In this document: positions 28,175 through 39,803 of the stretch, one piece after another
How positions within the stretch are numbered: position 1 is the stretch's first letter
Layout of the letters: every line of letters begins with the position of its first letter
DNA from: Hydrogenophaga sp. BPS33
GTDB lineage: Bacteria > Pseudomonadota > Gammaproteobacteria > Burkholderiales > Burkholderiaceae_C
Assembly (NCBI RefSeq): GCF_009859475.1
Contig: NZ_CP044549.1
Coordinates: 4,278,001 to 4,342,000, forward strand
Length of the DNA stretch: 64,000 nucleotides
Direction: 5' to 3'
Made by a program: the position numbers and the translations under genes
Notes under the pieces: generated by a model
Databases searched by the model: none
What the model was told of the DNA's origin: nothing
The model's input: only the letters and a program-made list of their open reading frames with translations

Positions 28175-28621
28175 ATGAACACCTTCTTCCAACGGCGCAC
28201 GGTTGCCACCCTGTTCGCCGGCGCCGTCATCGCCACCCTGGCGGGCTGCGCCCAGGTCAGCAGCATGGCCAGCAAGGTCACCGGCGGCCTGCCGCTCTCG
28301 GGCGCACAGGAAGTGCCACCGGTCAACACCTCGGCCACCGGCACCTCCACCATCGCGATCGCAGGCGATGGCAGCGTTGCCGGCAGCGTCAAGACCACCG
28401 GCATCGTGGCGACCATGGCCCATATCCACATGGGCCCTGCCGGGCAGAACGGCCCGGTGATCGTGCCCCTCACGAAGTCGGGCGACAACGAGTGGAGCGT
28501 TCCATCGGGAGCAAAGCTCACGCCAGCGCAACTCGCCGCCCACAAGTCGGGCTCGCTATACGTGAACGTGCACTCCGACGCTCACAAGGGCGGCGAGATC
28601 CGCGCCCAACTCAAACCCTGA
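28175..28621 (+). CDS. CHRD-domain lipoprotein
   Basis: Secreted lipoprotein of 148 residues. The lipobox LAGC places the lipid-modified Cys at residue 25. The CHRD domain covers about residues 40-148, with the HIHMGPAGQNGPVIVPL strand and the ending YVNVHSDAHKGGEIRAQL, which is the standard CHRD C-terminus. CHRD domains occur in chordin and in many bacterial envelope proteins of unknown role. AAAGG precedes the ATG. It follows modC by 97 bp and is followed by a strong hairpin, so it may be a single-gene unit. Confidence 0.88.
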   Translation: MNTFFQRRTVATLFAGAVIATLAGCAQVSSMASKVTGGLPLSGAQEVPPVNTSATGTSTIAIAGDGSVAGSVKTTGIVATMAHIHMGPAGQNGPVIVPLTKSGDNEWSVPSGAKLTPAQLAAHKSGSLYVNVHSDAHKGGEIRAQLKP

Positions 28622-28634
28622 CGGCCAGCACAAA

Positions 28635-28663
28635 CCCCAACGCCCCGGATCGGGGCGTTGGGG
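28635..28663. terminator. Strong bidirectional hairpin between CHRD and DUF3597 genes
   Basis: Perfect 13-bp stem CCCCAACGCCCCG with its complement at 28651-28663 and a 3-nt loop GAT. No T-tract follows on either side, so it may need Rho or act as an RNA 3'-end stabiliser. It lies between convergent genes. Confidence 0.7.
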
Positions 28664-28695
28664 CTGCGTGCAGGATTCCGCCCAAGATCAGCCCA

Positions 28696-29106
28696 TCAGC
28701 TGAACAACTCCTTCGGCACATTGCCACCGTTGGCCGCAATGTGCGCCAGCACGTTCTTGTGCAACCACATGTTCATCTTGGCCGAGTCGCCCATCAGCTC
28801 GTCGGGGCAGTAGAGCTCCTTGGCCAGCTGCTTGCGGGCCTCCAGGCTGCTGTCGAGATCGAGCAGCTTGAGCAGATCGACAATGGAGGTCTTCCAGTTG
28901 AGCTTCTGGGGATTGGCCTTGGCCTTCTGCTCCATCAGGCTCATCACGTCGACCATGGTGATCGAAGCCACGGCCGGGGCTGCTGCTGGTGCAGGCGCGG
29001 CGGCGGGTGCCGAGGCGCTGGGTGCTGGCGCCGCAGGCGTGATGACTGGTGCCGCCGCGGCGGACGACATGCCGAGCTTCTCAAGAATGTTGCTGAAAAA
29101 TCCCAT
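28696..29106 (-). CDS. DUF3597 protein
   Basis: Small protein of 136 residues. The first 15 residues (MGFFSNILEKLGMSS) are followed by a low-complexity Ala/Pro linker (about 16-48) and then a conserved helical domain with SLMEQKAKANPQKLNWKTSI and the IAANGGNVPKELF ending, which define DUF3597. Many members also carry a LysM domain in the linker; none is seen here. GGAGAA upstream supports the ATG at 29104-29106. Function unknown, possibly cell-envelope associated. Confidence 0.85.
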   Translation of the reverse strand: MGFFSNILEKLGMSSAAAAPVITPAAPAPSASAPAAAPAPAAAPAVASITMVDVMSLMEQKAKANPQKLNWKTSIVDLLKLLDLDSSLEARKQLAKELYCPDELMGDSAKMNMWLHKNVLAHIAANGGNVPKELFS

Positions 29107-29215
29107 GGTGTTCTTCTCCGGGTTGGGTTGAAAAAGCCCGCCTGGCCCTCTGAGGTGGCGCGCCTCCCGAGCATAGGCCAAAAGAACCGCCCGCTTTCGT
29201 GCAAACTGCGCCCAC

Positions 29216-29569
29216 ATGCAGAAGCGAAAGCCCCAGGCCGCATCCCCCTTGCAGAACTGGATCGACACCGCTGCGGTGCGCATCAGGGCTTCCCTGACCG
29301 ACTTCAGGCTCTCGGGCAGCGTGGACGAGATCCGCAATGTGCGCTGGTTTGCCCGCGGCGCGGCGGCATGACTTGGCCTGGTTCTCCGCCATCGATGCCC
29401 TGCTGCTCGCCCACCTCGAAGACGAATGGGCGCATGCCAGGTACTCCGCCCATCTCTTCGCGTTGATCTGGCCGCTGATGGCGCCCGACGAGCAGGTGTT
29501 CTTCGGGCCGTCGACGTGCGCCGCAGCTTCACGGCAGCCGGCCTCCTGGACCTCGACCAGGGCCATTGA
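29216..29569 (+). pseudogene. Frameshifted remnant of a small helical protein
   Basis: Protein-like sequence runs in three pieces. Frame A opens at ATG 29216 (MQKRKPQAASPLQNWIDTAA) and stops at 29371. The next stretch, about 29365-29500, is in another frame (HDLAWFSAIDALLLAHLEDE). The last, about 29500-29569, returns to frame A (VDVRRSFTAAGLLDLDQGH, then TGA). Two compensating indels would restore one frame of about 118 codons. Sequencing error or a genuine decay are both possible. No family is recognised. The rest of the 29107-29687 gap shows nothing else clear. Confidence 0.4.
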
Positions 29570-29687
29570 ACCCCCGGGGATACCGTGCGTTCAGCGCACC
29601 GAAATTGCGCGAAAAACGGGATCGCCCGAGGCCGGAACCAGACGATAGAGGTCGCCACTCATGGGGACAAAATCACCCGGAGCCGAC

Positions 29688-30287
29688 ATGAAGAAACGCA
29701 CCTCCTCCTCCTCACCGCGTGGCAGTGTCTGGCCCAACGCCAACACGCTCGCGGTCGCGCGGGGGTTGCAAGCGAGAGACGCCCCCTTCCAGGACGAAGA
29801 AGAGGCCTTCTTGCTCAACAGCGCCCGCCGAAGCGCCATCTGCGCCCGGTACATCCAAAGGCTCAACGACCTGCAGGGTCTGCTGGTGCAGGACTCGTCC
29901 GTGGTCATGGAGCGGATGCTGAAACTGCCGCCCAGAAAGCGCGAGGGCATGGCGCGCGAACTCGGAAAGCGGCACATCCTGCAGAAGCTGCTGCAGCCAC
30001 GCGGCGGGCAGCCGGGCGCCTGGAAGGTACTGGCCGGACTGGACGAGAGCTTCGATCGACTCAGCGCCGAGCAGCAGGCAGCCCGGTTGATCTGGCGTGA
30101 GATGGAACTGTTCGTCAAGAGCGCCACGGACCTGACCAAGACCGAAGCGCAATACAACCTGCTCATCAAGCGGGTGTGGGAGTACAAGAGCGTACTGGGG
30201 CCCGAGAGCGCACAACGCGAAGGGGCTGGTGAAAGCCCATGGTCACCCAGGGCAGCGCCGTTCGTCACTCGCGCAACCCACGGCTGA
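29688..30287 (+). CDS. Hypothetical helical protein
   Basis: Unrecognised. Frame of 199 residues from MKKRTSSSSPRG (ATG 29688, with GGAG six bases upstream); an alternative ATG lies at 29661. Sequence is basic at the start and then strongly amphipathic-helical, with runs such as DLQGLLVQDSSVVMERMLKL and ERMLKLPPRKREGMARELGK. No membrane segment, signal peptide, Cys pair or HTH. It is convergent with the nitroreductase gene, 25 bp away. The antisense frame looks less protein-like. Confidence 0.6.
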   Translation: MKKRTSSSSPRGSVWPNANTLAVARGLQARDAPFQDEEEAFLLNSARRSAICARYIQRLNDLQGLLVQDSSVVMERMLKLPPRKREGMARELGKRHILQKLLQPRGGQPGAWKVLAGLDESFDRLSAEQQAARLIWREMELFVKSATDLTKTEAQYNLLIKRVWEYKSVLGPESAQREGAGESPWSPRAAPFVTRATHG

Positions 30288-30312
30288 ATCGCCTGTCCGA
30301 TCGCCCTGTTTT

Positions 30313-30900
30313 TCAGGCCGGCGGCATCCAGTCGCTCAACACCTCGTCAGGCGCGGGCTTCTTGAATTTGGGTGCCCCGGATTTTCCAGCGGTGCCCAAC
30401 ACCACCCATCCCACCAGACGCTCCCCCGGACCGCAGAATGCGGCCACCACGGGCGCCGCGCGCACCTTGGCGCCGGACAGCATCTTGCCCGCATAGCCCA
30501 ACGCGTGCGCCGCGTTCATGAAGTTGGTGAGCGCCCCCCCCACGGCCATCCACTGCTCGTGCTCCGTGGCCACCGGGTGCCCCGGGTCGATGCGCGCGAT
30601 CACGGCCACCAGCAGGGGGGCATCCAGGGCACGGCTGCGGTCGCGTTGGGCCTCCTGCGCGTCCTTGCCCGCCAGCAGCGCGGCCTGCTCGTACAGATCG
30701 GCCAGGCGGCTGCGCGCGTCGCCACGGATGGCCGCAAAACGAAACGGAACCAGACCGGCATGGTCGGGCGCGCGCAGGGCGGCCTCGGCCATGCGCCGCA
30801 GCGCCTCCAGCGAGGGCGCGGGCCGCGCAAGGTGTTTGGGCCCGACCGAAAAACGGGTGAGCAAGCCCGCCAGGGGATCGGTCGTGTCGGCCTGGGTCAC
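30313..30900 (-). CDS. Nitroreductase family protein
   Basis: FMN-dependent NAD(P)H nitroreductase-fold protein of 195 residues, close to the YdjA subgroup in its short length. Seen: an N-terminal substrate/FMN segment APDHAGLVPFRF (about 43-55), the MAVGGALTNFMNAAHALGYAGKM helix region near 118-140, and VGWVVLGTA near the end. The ATG at 30898-30900 overlaps the coaBC stop by 4 bp, so the two genes are coupled. Substrate unknown. Confidence 0.85.
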   Translation of the reverse strand: MTQADTTDPLAGLLTRFSVGPKHLARPAPSLEALRRMAEAALRAPDHAGLVPFRFAAIRGDARSRLADLYEQAALLAGKDAQEAQRDRSRALDAPLLVAVIARIDPGHPVATEHEQWMAVGGALTNFMNAAHALGYAGKMLSGAKVRAAPVVAAFCGPGERLVGWVVLGTAGKSGAPKFKKPAPDEVLSDWMPPA

Positions 30901-32123
30901 GGCTGCAAGCGGCGCGCGATCTCGCCCACCAGCTGGCGCGCCAATGCCAGCTTGGATGCGCGGGGCAACTCGGTCAGGCCGTGCTCGTCGACCAGCAGCA
31001 GCGCGTTGTCGTCCTGGCCGAAGGTCGCCGGACCGATGTTGCCCACCAGCAGCGGCACGCCCTTGCGCACGCGCTTGGCCTGGGCATGCTCTTCCAGATC
31101 GTGGCTCTCGGCCGCGAAACCCACGCAGTAGAGCTCACCGCTGCGCGCCCGCGCGGAGGCCGCGATGCCGGCCAGGATGTCCGGGTTCTCCACGAACGAC
31201 AGCGTGGGCACCTGACCCGAGCCGTCTTTCTTGATCTTCTGCTCGGCCGAGGTGGCCGGGCGCCAGTCGGCCACCGCCGCGGCCGACACGAACACCGTCG
31301 CGCTGGGCACCAGCAGCTCCAGGCTCTTCTGCATGTTCTGAGCCGACTTCACATTCACCCGCCCGACCCCACGCGGCGTGGGCAAGCCCACGGGGCCCGC
31401 CACCAGCGTGACCTGCGCCCCAGCCTCGTGCGCGGCGCGCGCGATGGCAAAGCCCATCTTGCCGCTGGAGAGGTTGGTCAGGCCGCGAACCGGGTCGATC
31501 GCCTCGAAGGTCGGGCCGGCGCTCACCAGCACGTGCTGGCCCGCGAGCGGCTTGGGCTGGAAGAAGCGCACGATGTCGTAAAGCATTTCCTCCGGTTCGA
31601 GCATGCGGCCGTCGCCGACTTCGCCGCAGGCCTGCTCGCCCGCGCCCACGTCGAGCACGGTCGCGCCGTCGGCGCGCAGCTGCTTCACGTTGCGCTGGGT
31701 GGCCGGGTGTGCCCACATCTCGCGGTTCATGGCCGGGGCCAGGATCAAAGGTACCGATTCCAGCGGCCGGGCCAGGCACATCAGGCTGAGCAGGTCGTCG
31801 GCCCGGCCGTGCACCAGCTTGGCCATGAAGTCCGCGCTGGCGGGTGCGACCACCACGGCATCGGCCTCGCGGGTGAGGTTGATGTGAGCCATGTTGTTGT
31901 CCATGCCGCCCGAGGTGCGCGCGTCCCACTGCGAGGTGAAGACCGGCCGGCCCGAGAGCGCCTGCATGGTCACGGCGGTCATGAATTGTTCGGCCGCCTC
32001 CGTCATGACCACCTGCACCGTCGCACCGTCTTTCACCAGTGCCCGGCAGAGTTCGGCGGCCTTGTAGCAGGCAATGCCTCCGCAGAGGCCCAGGACGATG
32101 TGTTTTCCAGCAAGGTCGTTCAT
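30897..32123 (-). CDS. coaBC: Bifunctional phosphopantothenoylcysteine decarboxylase / phosphopantothenate-cysteine ligase
   Basis: Two steps of coenzyme A synthesis. The 408-residue protein has an N-terminal flavoprotein decarboxylase domain ([14 protein letters not shown] near residue 14; [18 protein letters not shown] with the catalytic His; PAMNREMW; C-loop [11 protein letters not shown] with the reactive Cys) and a C-terminal ligase (CTP-binding) domain from about 192 ([21 protein letters not shown], then KIKK). Start at the ATG 32121-32123 gives [13 protein letters not shown]. Head of a two-gene unit with the nitroreductase, divergent from pyrG. Confidence 0.96.
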   Translation of the reverse strand: MNDLAGKHIVLGLCGGIACYKAAELCRALVKDGATVQVVMTEAAEQFMTAVTMQALSGRPVFTSQWDARTSGGMDNNMAHINLTREADAVVVAPASADFMAKLVHGRADDLLSLMCLARPLESVPLILAPAMNREMWAHPATQRNVKQLRADGATVLDVGAGEQACGEVGDGRMLEPEEMLYDIVRFFQPKPLAGQHVLVSAGPTFEAIDPVRGLTNLSSGKMGFAIARAAHEAGAQVTLVAGPVGLPTPRGVGRVNVKSAQNMQKSLELLVPSATVFVSAAAVADWRPATSAEQKIKKDGSGQVPTLSFVENPDILAGIAASARARSGELYCVGFAAESHDLEEHAQAKRVRKGVPLLVGNIGPATFGQDDNALLLVDEHGLTELPRASKLALARQLVGEIARRLQP

Positions 32124-32181
32124 GGGGCGCAATGTATCAGTCAGCGCTGGCTTTGTCGGCGAGGGGGCAAAGGTGGGCCTT

Positions 32182-33902
<1,721 letters not shown>

Positions 33903-33928
33903 ACGAGCGTTCTCCCGGAATACCGCCC

Positions 33929-34786
33929 ATGAAACTCTGCGACTTCGACATCGGCCTGGACCGGCCGTTCTTCCTGATCGCCGGTCCTTGTGTGATCGAG
34001 TCCGAGCAATTGCAGATGGACGTGGCAGGCCAACTGAAAGAGATCACCGGCAGCCTCGGCATTCCCTTCATCTTCAAAAGCAGTTTCGACAAGGCCAACC
34101 GCAGCAGCGGCACCAGCTACCGCGGCCCGGGGCGCGACAAGGGTCTGGAAATTCTGGCCAAGGTCAAGCGCGAACTCGGCGTGCCGGTGCTCACCGACGT
34201 GCACAGCGAAGACGACATCGCCGATGCCGCGAAGGTTTGCGACGTGCTGCAGACGCCCGCCTTCCTGTGCCGTCAGACCGACTTCATCCGCGCCGTGGCG
34301 CAAAGCGGCAAGCCAGTGAACATCAAGAAGGGCCAGTTCCTCGCGCCGCACGACATGAAGAACGTGATCGACAAGGCGCGCGCGGCCGCCAAAGAAGCCG
34401 GCCTGAACGAAGACAACTTCATGGCCTGCGAGCGCGGTGCGAGCTTTGGCTACAACAACCTGGTCTCCGATATGCGCGCCCTGGCCATCATGCGCGAGAC
34501 CGGCGCGCCGGTGGTGTTCGACGCCACGCACAGCGTGCAGTTGCCCGGCGGGCAAGGCACCAGCAGCGGCGGGCAGCGCGACATGGTGCCGGTGTTGGCG
34601 CGCGCGGCGGTCGCCGTGGGCGTGGCGGGCCTGTTCATGGAAACCCACCCCGACCCGGCCAATGCCCTGTCCGACGGCCCCAACGCCGTGCCGCTCAAGC
34701 ACATGAAAGCGCTGCTGGAAACCCTGCTCGCGCTCGACACCGTCACCAAGAAGAACGGTTTTCTTGAAGACCACTTCAACGCCTGA
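33929..34786 (+). CDS. kdsA: 3-deoxy-8-phosphooctulonate synthase
   Basis: Condenses phosphoenolpyruvate and arabinose 5-phosphate to Kdo-8-phosphate for lipopolysaccharide core. The 285 residues begin [43 protein letters not shown] and [12 protein letters not shown] are the conserved active-site segments. Gap to pyrG is 26 bp. The ATG at 33929 is the family start. Confidence 0.97.
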   Translation: MKLCDFDIGLDRPFFLIAGPCVIESEQLQMDVAGQLKEITGSLGIPFIFKSSFDKANRSSGTSYRGPGRDKGLEILAKVKRELGVPVLTDVHSEDDIADAAKVCDVLQTPAFLCRQTDFIRAVAQSGKPVNIKKGQFLAPHDMKNVIDKARAAAKEAGLNEDNFMACERGASFGYNNLVSDMRALAIMRETGAPVVFDATHSVQLPGGQGTSSGGQRDMVPVLARAAVAVGVAGLFMETHPDPANALSDGPNAVPLKHMKALLETLLALDTVTKKNGFLEDHFNA

Positions 34787-34817
34787 TTTTTCGAGTTTTC
34801 ACATTTCCTGTTTTTGA

Positions 34818-36119
<1,302 letters not shown>

Positions 36120-36128
36120 TCTCCGCCC

Positions 36129-36413
36129 ATGGCCCGCCGCTTCATCCCTGCCCTGCTGATCGGACTGCTCGTCATCGTGCATGCGCAGTTGTGGTTCGGG
36201 CGCGGCAGCCTGCCCCGTGTAGCGAGCCTGAAGCAGCAGCTCGCCACCCAGGAGCTCGCCAACCGCGACGCGCAACTGCGCAACGACCAATTGGTGAGCG
36301 AAGTGCGCGACCTGCAGGAAGGCCTGGGCATGGTGGAGGAGCTGGCCCGGCAGGAGTTGGGCATGGTCAGGCCCAACGAGATCTTCGTGCAGATCGCCAA
36401 GGGCAGGCCTTGA
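36129..36413 (+). CDS. ftsB: Cell division protein FtsB
   Basis: Small septal protein (94 residues) that bridges FtsQ and FtsL. One transmembrane helix (FIPALLIGLLVIVHAQLWFG, residues 4-23) is followed by a short coiled coil (about 30-65, rich in Leu, Gln and Glu) and a short periplasmic tail. Position directly after eno is the conserved arrangement. Its stop codon overlaps the TTG start of the next gene. Confidence 0.93.
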   Translation: MARRFIPALLIGLLVIVHAQLWFGRGSLPRVASLKQQLATQELANRDAQLRNDQLVSEVRDLQEGLGMVEELARQELGMVRPNEIFVQIAKGRP

Positions 36414-37069
36414 CCCTGTGCGTGGCGCTGCTGGGCGGAGAGTCCAGCGGCAAGTCTTCGCTGGCAGCGGCCCTGCACACACAACTTCAAAACGTACACG
36501 GCCTGCGCGCCGTCGTGGTGCCCGAACATTTGCGCGGCTGGTGCGAAGGTCACGGCCGAGCACCGCAAGCCCAGGAGCAGACGGCCATCGCCGCCGAACA
36601 AACCCGGCTCATCCAGGTGGCTCGGCAAACGCTCGGCGTGGACGTGGTGATCGCCGACACCACCGCCTTGGTGGTCGCGGCCTACAGCGCGCTCTACTTC
36701 CAGGATGACAGTTTGATCGCGCCCGCGTTGGCCGTGCAGCGCAGCCTCTTCGGTGTACACCTGCTCATGGGCCTGGACCTGCCCTGGGTGCCCGATGGCC
36801 TGTTGCGCGACAGCCCTTGCGTGCGCGACGCCACCGATGCGCTGCTGCGTGACGCGCTGCAGGGCGCAGGCATCGGCTTTCAAACCGTGTATGGGCAGGG
36901 CGAGGCGCGTGCGCAGCAGGCGCTGCGCGCGGTGGGCACCGCGCTGGGCCGCCCGCTCGTGTGGCAGGACCCTGCACTGGCCAACGGCCTGCGGCCCTGG
37001 TCCTGTGAGAACTGCAGCGATCCCGAATGCGAACACCGGCTGTTCACCGGGCTCCTGAGCAACCGATAA
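36410..37069 (+). CDS. P-loop ATPase of the NadR-like (AAA_28) type with a C-terminal Cys motif
   Basis: P-loop protein of 219 residues. Walker A is GGESSGKS (9-16); the D in VVIADTTALVV (about 79-89) and the LPWVPDGLLRD segment (about 126-136) follow the pattern of the NadR kinase domain and related AAA_28 ATPases. The C-terminus carries C199, C202, C207 and H209, a possible zinc site not typical of NadR. The start is probably the TTG at 36410, in a TTGA overlap with ftsB; a GTG lies at 36422. The substrate is not known; nucleoside or nicotinamide riboside phosphorylation is possible. Confidence 0.75.
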   Translation: MTLCVALLGGESSGKSSLAAALHTQLQNVHGLRAVVVPEHLRGWCEGHGRAPQAQEQTAIAAEQTRLIQVARQTLGVDVVIADTTALVVAAYSALYFQDDSLIAPALAVQRSLFGVHLLMGLDLPWVPDGLLRDSPCVRDATDALLRDALQGAGIGFQTVYGQGEARAQQALRAVGTALGRPLVWQDPALANGLRPWSCENCSDPECEHRLFTGLLSNR

Positions 37070-37095
37070 CCAGGAATACGGCGAACGGTGAGCGT

Positions 37096-38073
37096 TCAGT
37101 GCTTCTGGTCGCTCGCCGGCACCTGCTGCGCCGGCTGCAGAAACACCTGCGCCGCGTCCACCGGATCGAACCGGTACTTCGCACCACAGAACTCGCAACC
37201 CACCTCCACCTGGCCCTGCTCGCTCAGGATCGATTCGACTTCGTCGCGCCCCAGACTGCGCAGCATGTTGCTCACGCGATCGCGTGAACACGTGCAGGCA
37301 AAGCGCGGGCCGCTCTCGCCCGTGAGTGGCTCGAACCGGCGCACATCCTCTTCCCAGAACAGGCGGCGCAGGATGGTGTCGGCGTCCAGGCCCAGCAGCT
37401 CCTCGCGCTTGAGGCTGGACGCCAGGATCGCGATGCGGTTGTAGTCCTCATTCACGCCAATCTGGTCTTCGTCGCGCGCGCCCGACTGGCCCGCCAGGTT
37501 GTCCTGGCCTTGCAGCGGCAGGCGCTGGATCAGCAGGCCTGCGGCCATTTTGTCGTCGGCCGCGAGCACCAGCCGCGTGTCGAGCTGCTCGCTCTGCAGC
37601 ATGTAGTGCTCGATCACCTCGCTGAGTTTCTCGAGCTTTTCGCGCTTGTCGCCAAACAACGGCACCACGCCCTGGTAAGGCTGCTGGCCCGGCAGGCGGT
37701 CCGTGGGGTCGAGCGTGATGGCGCAACGGCCCTGGTTGGTCACGTTGACCATGTGCGAGAGCGGCGCATCGGCCGCCACCTCGCCCACCACGGTGGCGGT
37801 GGCGCGCAGGCGCAGGTCGGGCTGCACTTCGGCCACGGCCAGCTTCACCGGGCCATCGCCCATGATCTGCATGATCAGCGCGCCGTTGAATTTGATGTTG
37901 GCCTGCATCAGCGTGGCCGCCGCCGTCATTTCACCCAGCAGCTCCGTGACGGCCTCGGGGTAGCCGCCCGCTTCGCGATGGCGCTGCAGGATTTCCTGCC
38001 AGGCGTCGGTCAGGCGCACGAGCATGCCGCGCACGGGCAGGCCTTCGAAGACGAATTTGTGGAGTTCGGACAC
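37096..38073 (-). CDS. hslO: Redox-regulated chaperone Hsp33
   Basis: Holdase chaperone activated by oxidation, 325 residues. The zinc-binding redox switch near the C-terminus is complete: C260-x-C262 and C293-x2-C296. The N-terminal part contains LGEMTAAATLMQANIKFNGA, typical of Hsp33. It is convergent with the ATPase gene and is followed on its own strand by the carbonic anhydrase gene upstream. Confidence 0.96.
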   Translation of the reverse strand: MSELHKFVFEGLPVRGMLVRLTDAWQEILQRHREAGGYPEAVTELLGEMTAAATLMQANIKFNGALIMQIMGDGPVKLAVAEVQPDLRLRATATVVGEVAADAPLSHMVNVTNQGRCAITLDPTDRLPGQQPYQGVVPLFGDKREKLEKLSEVIEHYMLQSEQLDTRLVLAADDKMAAGLLIQRLPLQGQDNLAGQSGARDEDQIGVNEDYNRIAILASSLKREELLGLDADTILRRLFWEEDVRRFEPLTGESGPRFACTCSRDRVSNMLRSLGRDEVESILSEQGQVEVGCEFCGAKYRFDPVDAAQVFLQPAQQVPASDQKH

Positions 38074-38124
38074 GCGGTGCTTTCTGGGGCGTTCAAAAAA
38101 AATGCGAAGCGGTTCAGATGGGAT

Positions 38125-38649
38125 TCAACCGACCTTTTTCAAGCCCTTGCGGTAGCGCGCGGCATTGGCGATATAGCTGCGCGCGCTGCGGCGCAGGCCT
38201 TCGATTTGTTCAGGAGAGAGCGACTTCACCACCCGCGCCGGGCTGCCGAGGATCATGCTGCCGTCGGGGAACTCCTTGCCTTCGGTGACCAGCGCGCCCG
38301 CGCCCACCAGGCAGTTCTTGCCGATCTTCGCGCCGTTGAGCACGGTAGCGCCAATGCCGATCAGCGATTCATCGCCGATGGTGCAGCCGTGCAGCATCAC
38401 CTGGTGGCCTACGGTCACGTTGTCGCCCACGGTGGTGGGCACGCCAACGTCCGCGTGAAGCACGCTGCCGTCCTGGATGTTGGAGCCACGCCCGATCGTG
38501 ATGGTCGCTGTATCGCCCCGTATCACCGCGCCGAACCAGACGCTGCTGTCTTCGGCCATCACCACGTCGCCGATCACCGAGGCGCAGTCGGCAACCCAGG
38601 CGGAGTCGGCCATGCGGGGAGCGGTTCCATCGAGTTCGTAAAGGGCCAT
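38125..38649 (-). CDS. Gamma-class carbonic anhydrase family protein
   Basis: Left-handed beta-helix protein of 174 residues with hexapeptide repeats. The metal-ligand histidines of the gamma carbonic anhydrase family are seen in VLHADVG, VGHQVMLHG (two His) and the central stretch. Members include YrdA and CaiE-like proteins, so enzymatic carbonic anhydrase activity is probable but not assured. It lies 51 bp upstream of hslO on the same strand. Confidence 0.88.
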   Translation of the reverse strand: MALYELDGTAPRMADSAWVADCASVIGDVVMAEDSSVWFGAVIRGDTATITIGRGSNIQDGSVLHADVGVPTTVGDNVTVGHQVMLHGCTIGDESLIGIGATVLNGAKIGKNCLVGAGALVTEGKEFPDGSMILGSPARVVKSLSPEQIEGLRRSARSYIANAARYRKGLKKVG

Positions 38650-38698
38650 CGGGCGTTCTCCTGTGGGGTCTGCATTCTCAAAACCTAGAATTGTAGGG

Positions 38699-39556
38699 AT
38701 GCAAGCGCCCGCTCACCCGACACCTCCGCCCTTGACCTCGCTGCGCGCACGAGCATTGGGGGCGCTGTGCACCGCCGACCCGGGTGCCAAGGTCGCGGCG
38801 ACCCACGCCTTGTTCGGGTCCCAACAGGCGGGCCGGTTGCGGATCGACCCGACCGAGCACCTGCAAGCCGATGCCACAGCGCCACTGCCCGGGCGGCCGG
38901 CGCGGCCGCTGCTGGTGGCGCCGGTGGACGTGCCGCAGCGCTCGCCCTTCACGCCCGAGGGCCTGGCCATGCTGCTGCACGCGGTGGCGCACATCGAATT
39001 CAACGCCATCGACCTGGCGCTGGACGCAGTCTGGCGCTTTCCCGACATGCCGGCCGACTACTACACCGACTGGCTGCGCGTGGCCCACGAAGAAGCCACG
39101 CACTTCCACTTGCTGCGCACGCACCTGCAAAGCCTGGGGCACGACTACGGCGATTTCGTGGCGCACAACAGCCTCTGGGAGATGTGCCTGCGCACGCAGC
39201 ACGATGCGACGGCGCGCATGGCGCTCGTGCCACGCACCATGGAAGCACGCGGCCTGGACGCCACGCCGCCGATGCAGGCGCGTCTGCGCAAGGTCGGCAC
39301 ACCAGCAGCTTTGCGCGCGGTCGAGATCCTGGACGTGATCCTGCGCGACGAGATCGGCCATGTGGCGGTGGGCAACCGCTGGTATGGGTGGTTGTGTGCG
39401 CAGCAAGACATCGAACCGCTGGGCCACTACCGCCGTCTGGCGCGCGCGCACTCGGCACCGCGCCTGCGGCCACCCTTCAACGATACGGCGCGGCTGGCGG
39501 CCGGGTTCAGCCAGCCCGAGCTGGACGATCTGCTCGCGGCCGCATCGCGCTCGTGA
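38699..39556 (+). CDS. DUF455 ferritin-like protein
   Basis: 285-residue protein of the DUF455 family. The ferritin-like helices show possible iron ligands: HIEFNAIDLALD (about 98-109), HEEATHFHLL (about 129-138) and RDEIGHVAVG (about 219-228), giving ExxH pairs. An uncharacterised family, sometimes proposed as tRNA hydroxylase-like; I cannot confirm a role. The ATG at 38699 follows TAGGG. It is divergent from the carbonic anhydrase gene, 49 bp away. Confidence 0.88.
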   Translation: MQAPAHPTPPPLTSLRARALGALCTADPGAKVAATHALFGSQQAGRLRIDPTEHLQADATAPLPGRPARPLLVAPVDVPQRSPFTPEGLAMLLHAVAHIEFNAIDLALDAVWRFPDMPADYYTDWLRVAHEEATHFHLLRTHLQSLGHDYGDFVAHNSLWEMCLRTQHDATARMALVPRTMEARGLDATPPMQARLRKVGTPAALRAVEILDVILRDEIGHVAVGNRWYGWLCAQQDIEPLGHYRRLARAHSAPRLRPPFNDTARLAAGFSQPELDDLLAAASRS

Positions 39557-39803
39557 GAGTCGGAAGTCTTCCCGCACATTCGCTGCGATAGATCACGGGC
39601 AAGGGCGCGCGGCCGGCCACTGCAGCAGCGCATCTGCATGCGCATCTGCACCGGCAGGTGCGACGCTCTCTGCCCAAGGGAGATGGTCCTTTTGGCCGCA
39701 GGGTCTAGAGGTCGGACAGGCAGCGACGGGCGCAGCACAAGGGTGCGGCGAAGACGGATGCGATCGACGTGCATGCTCCAGCAAGAGGCAGTACATTCGC
39801 GAG

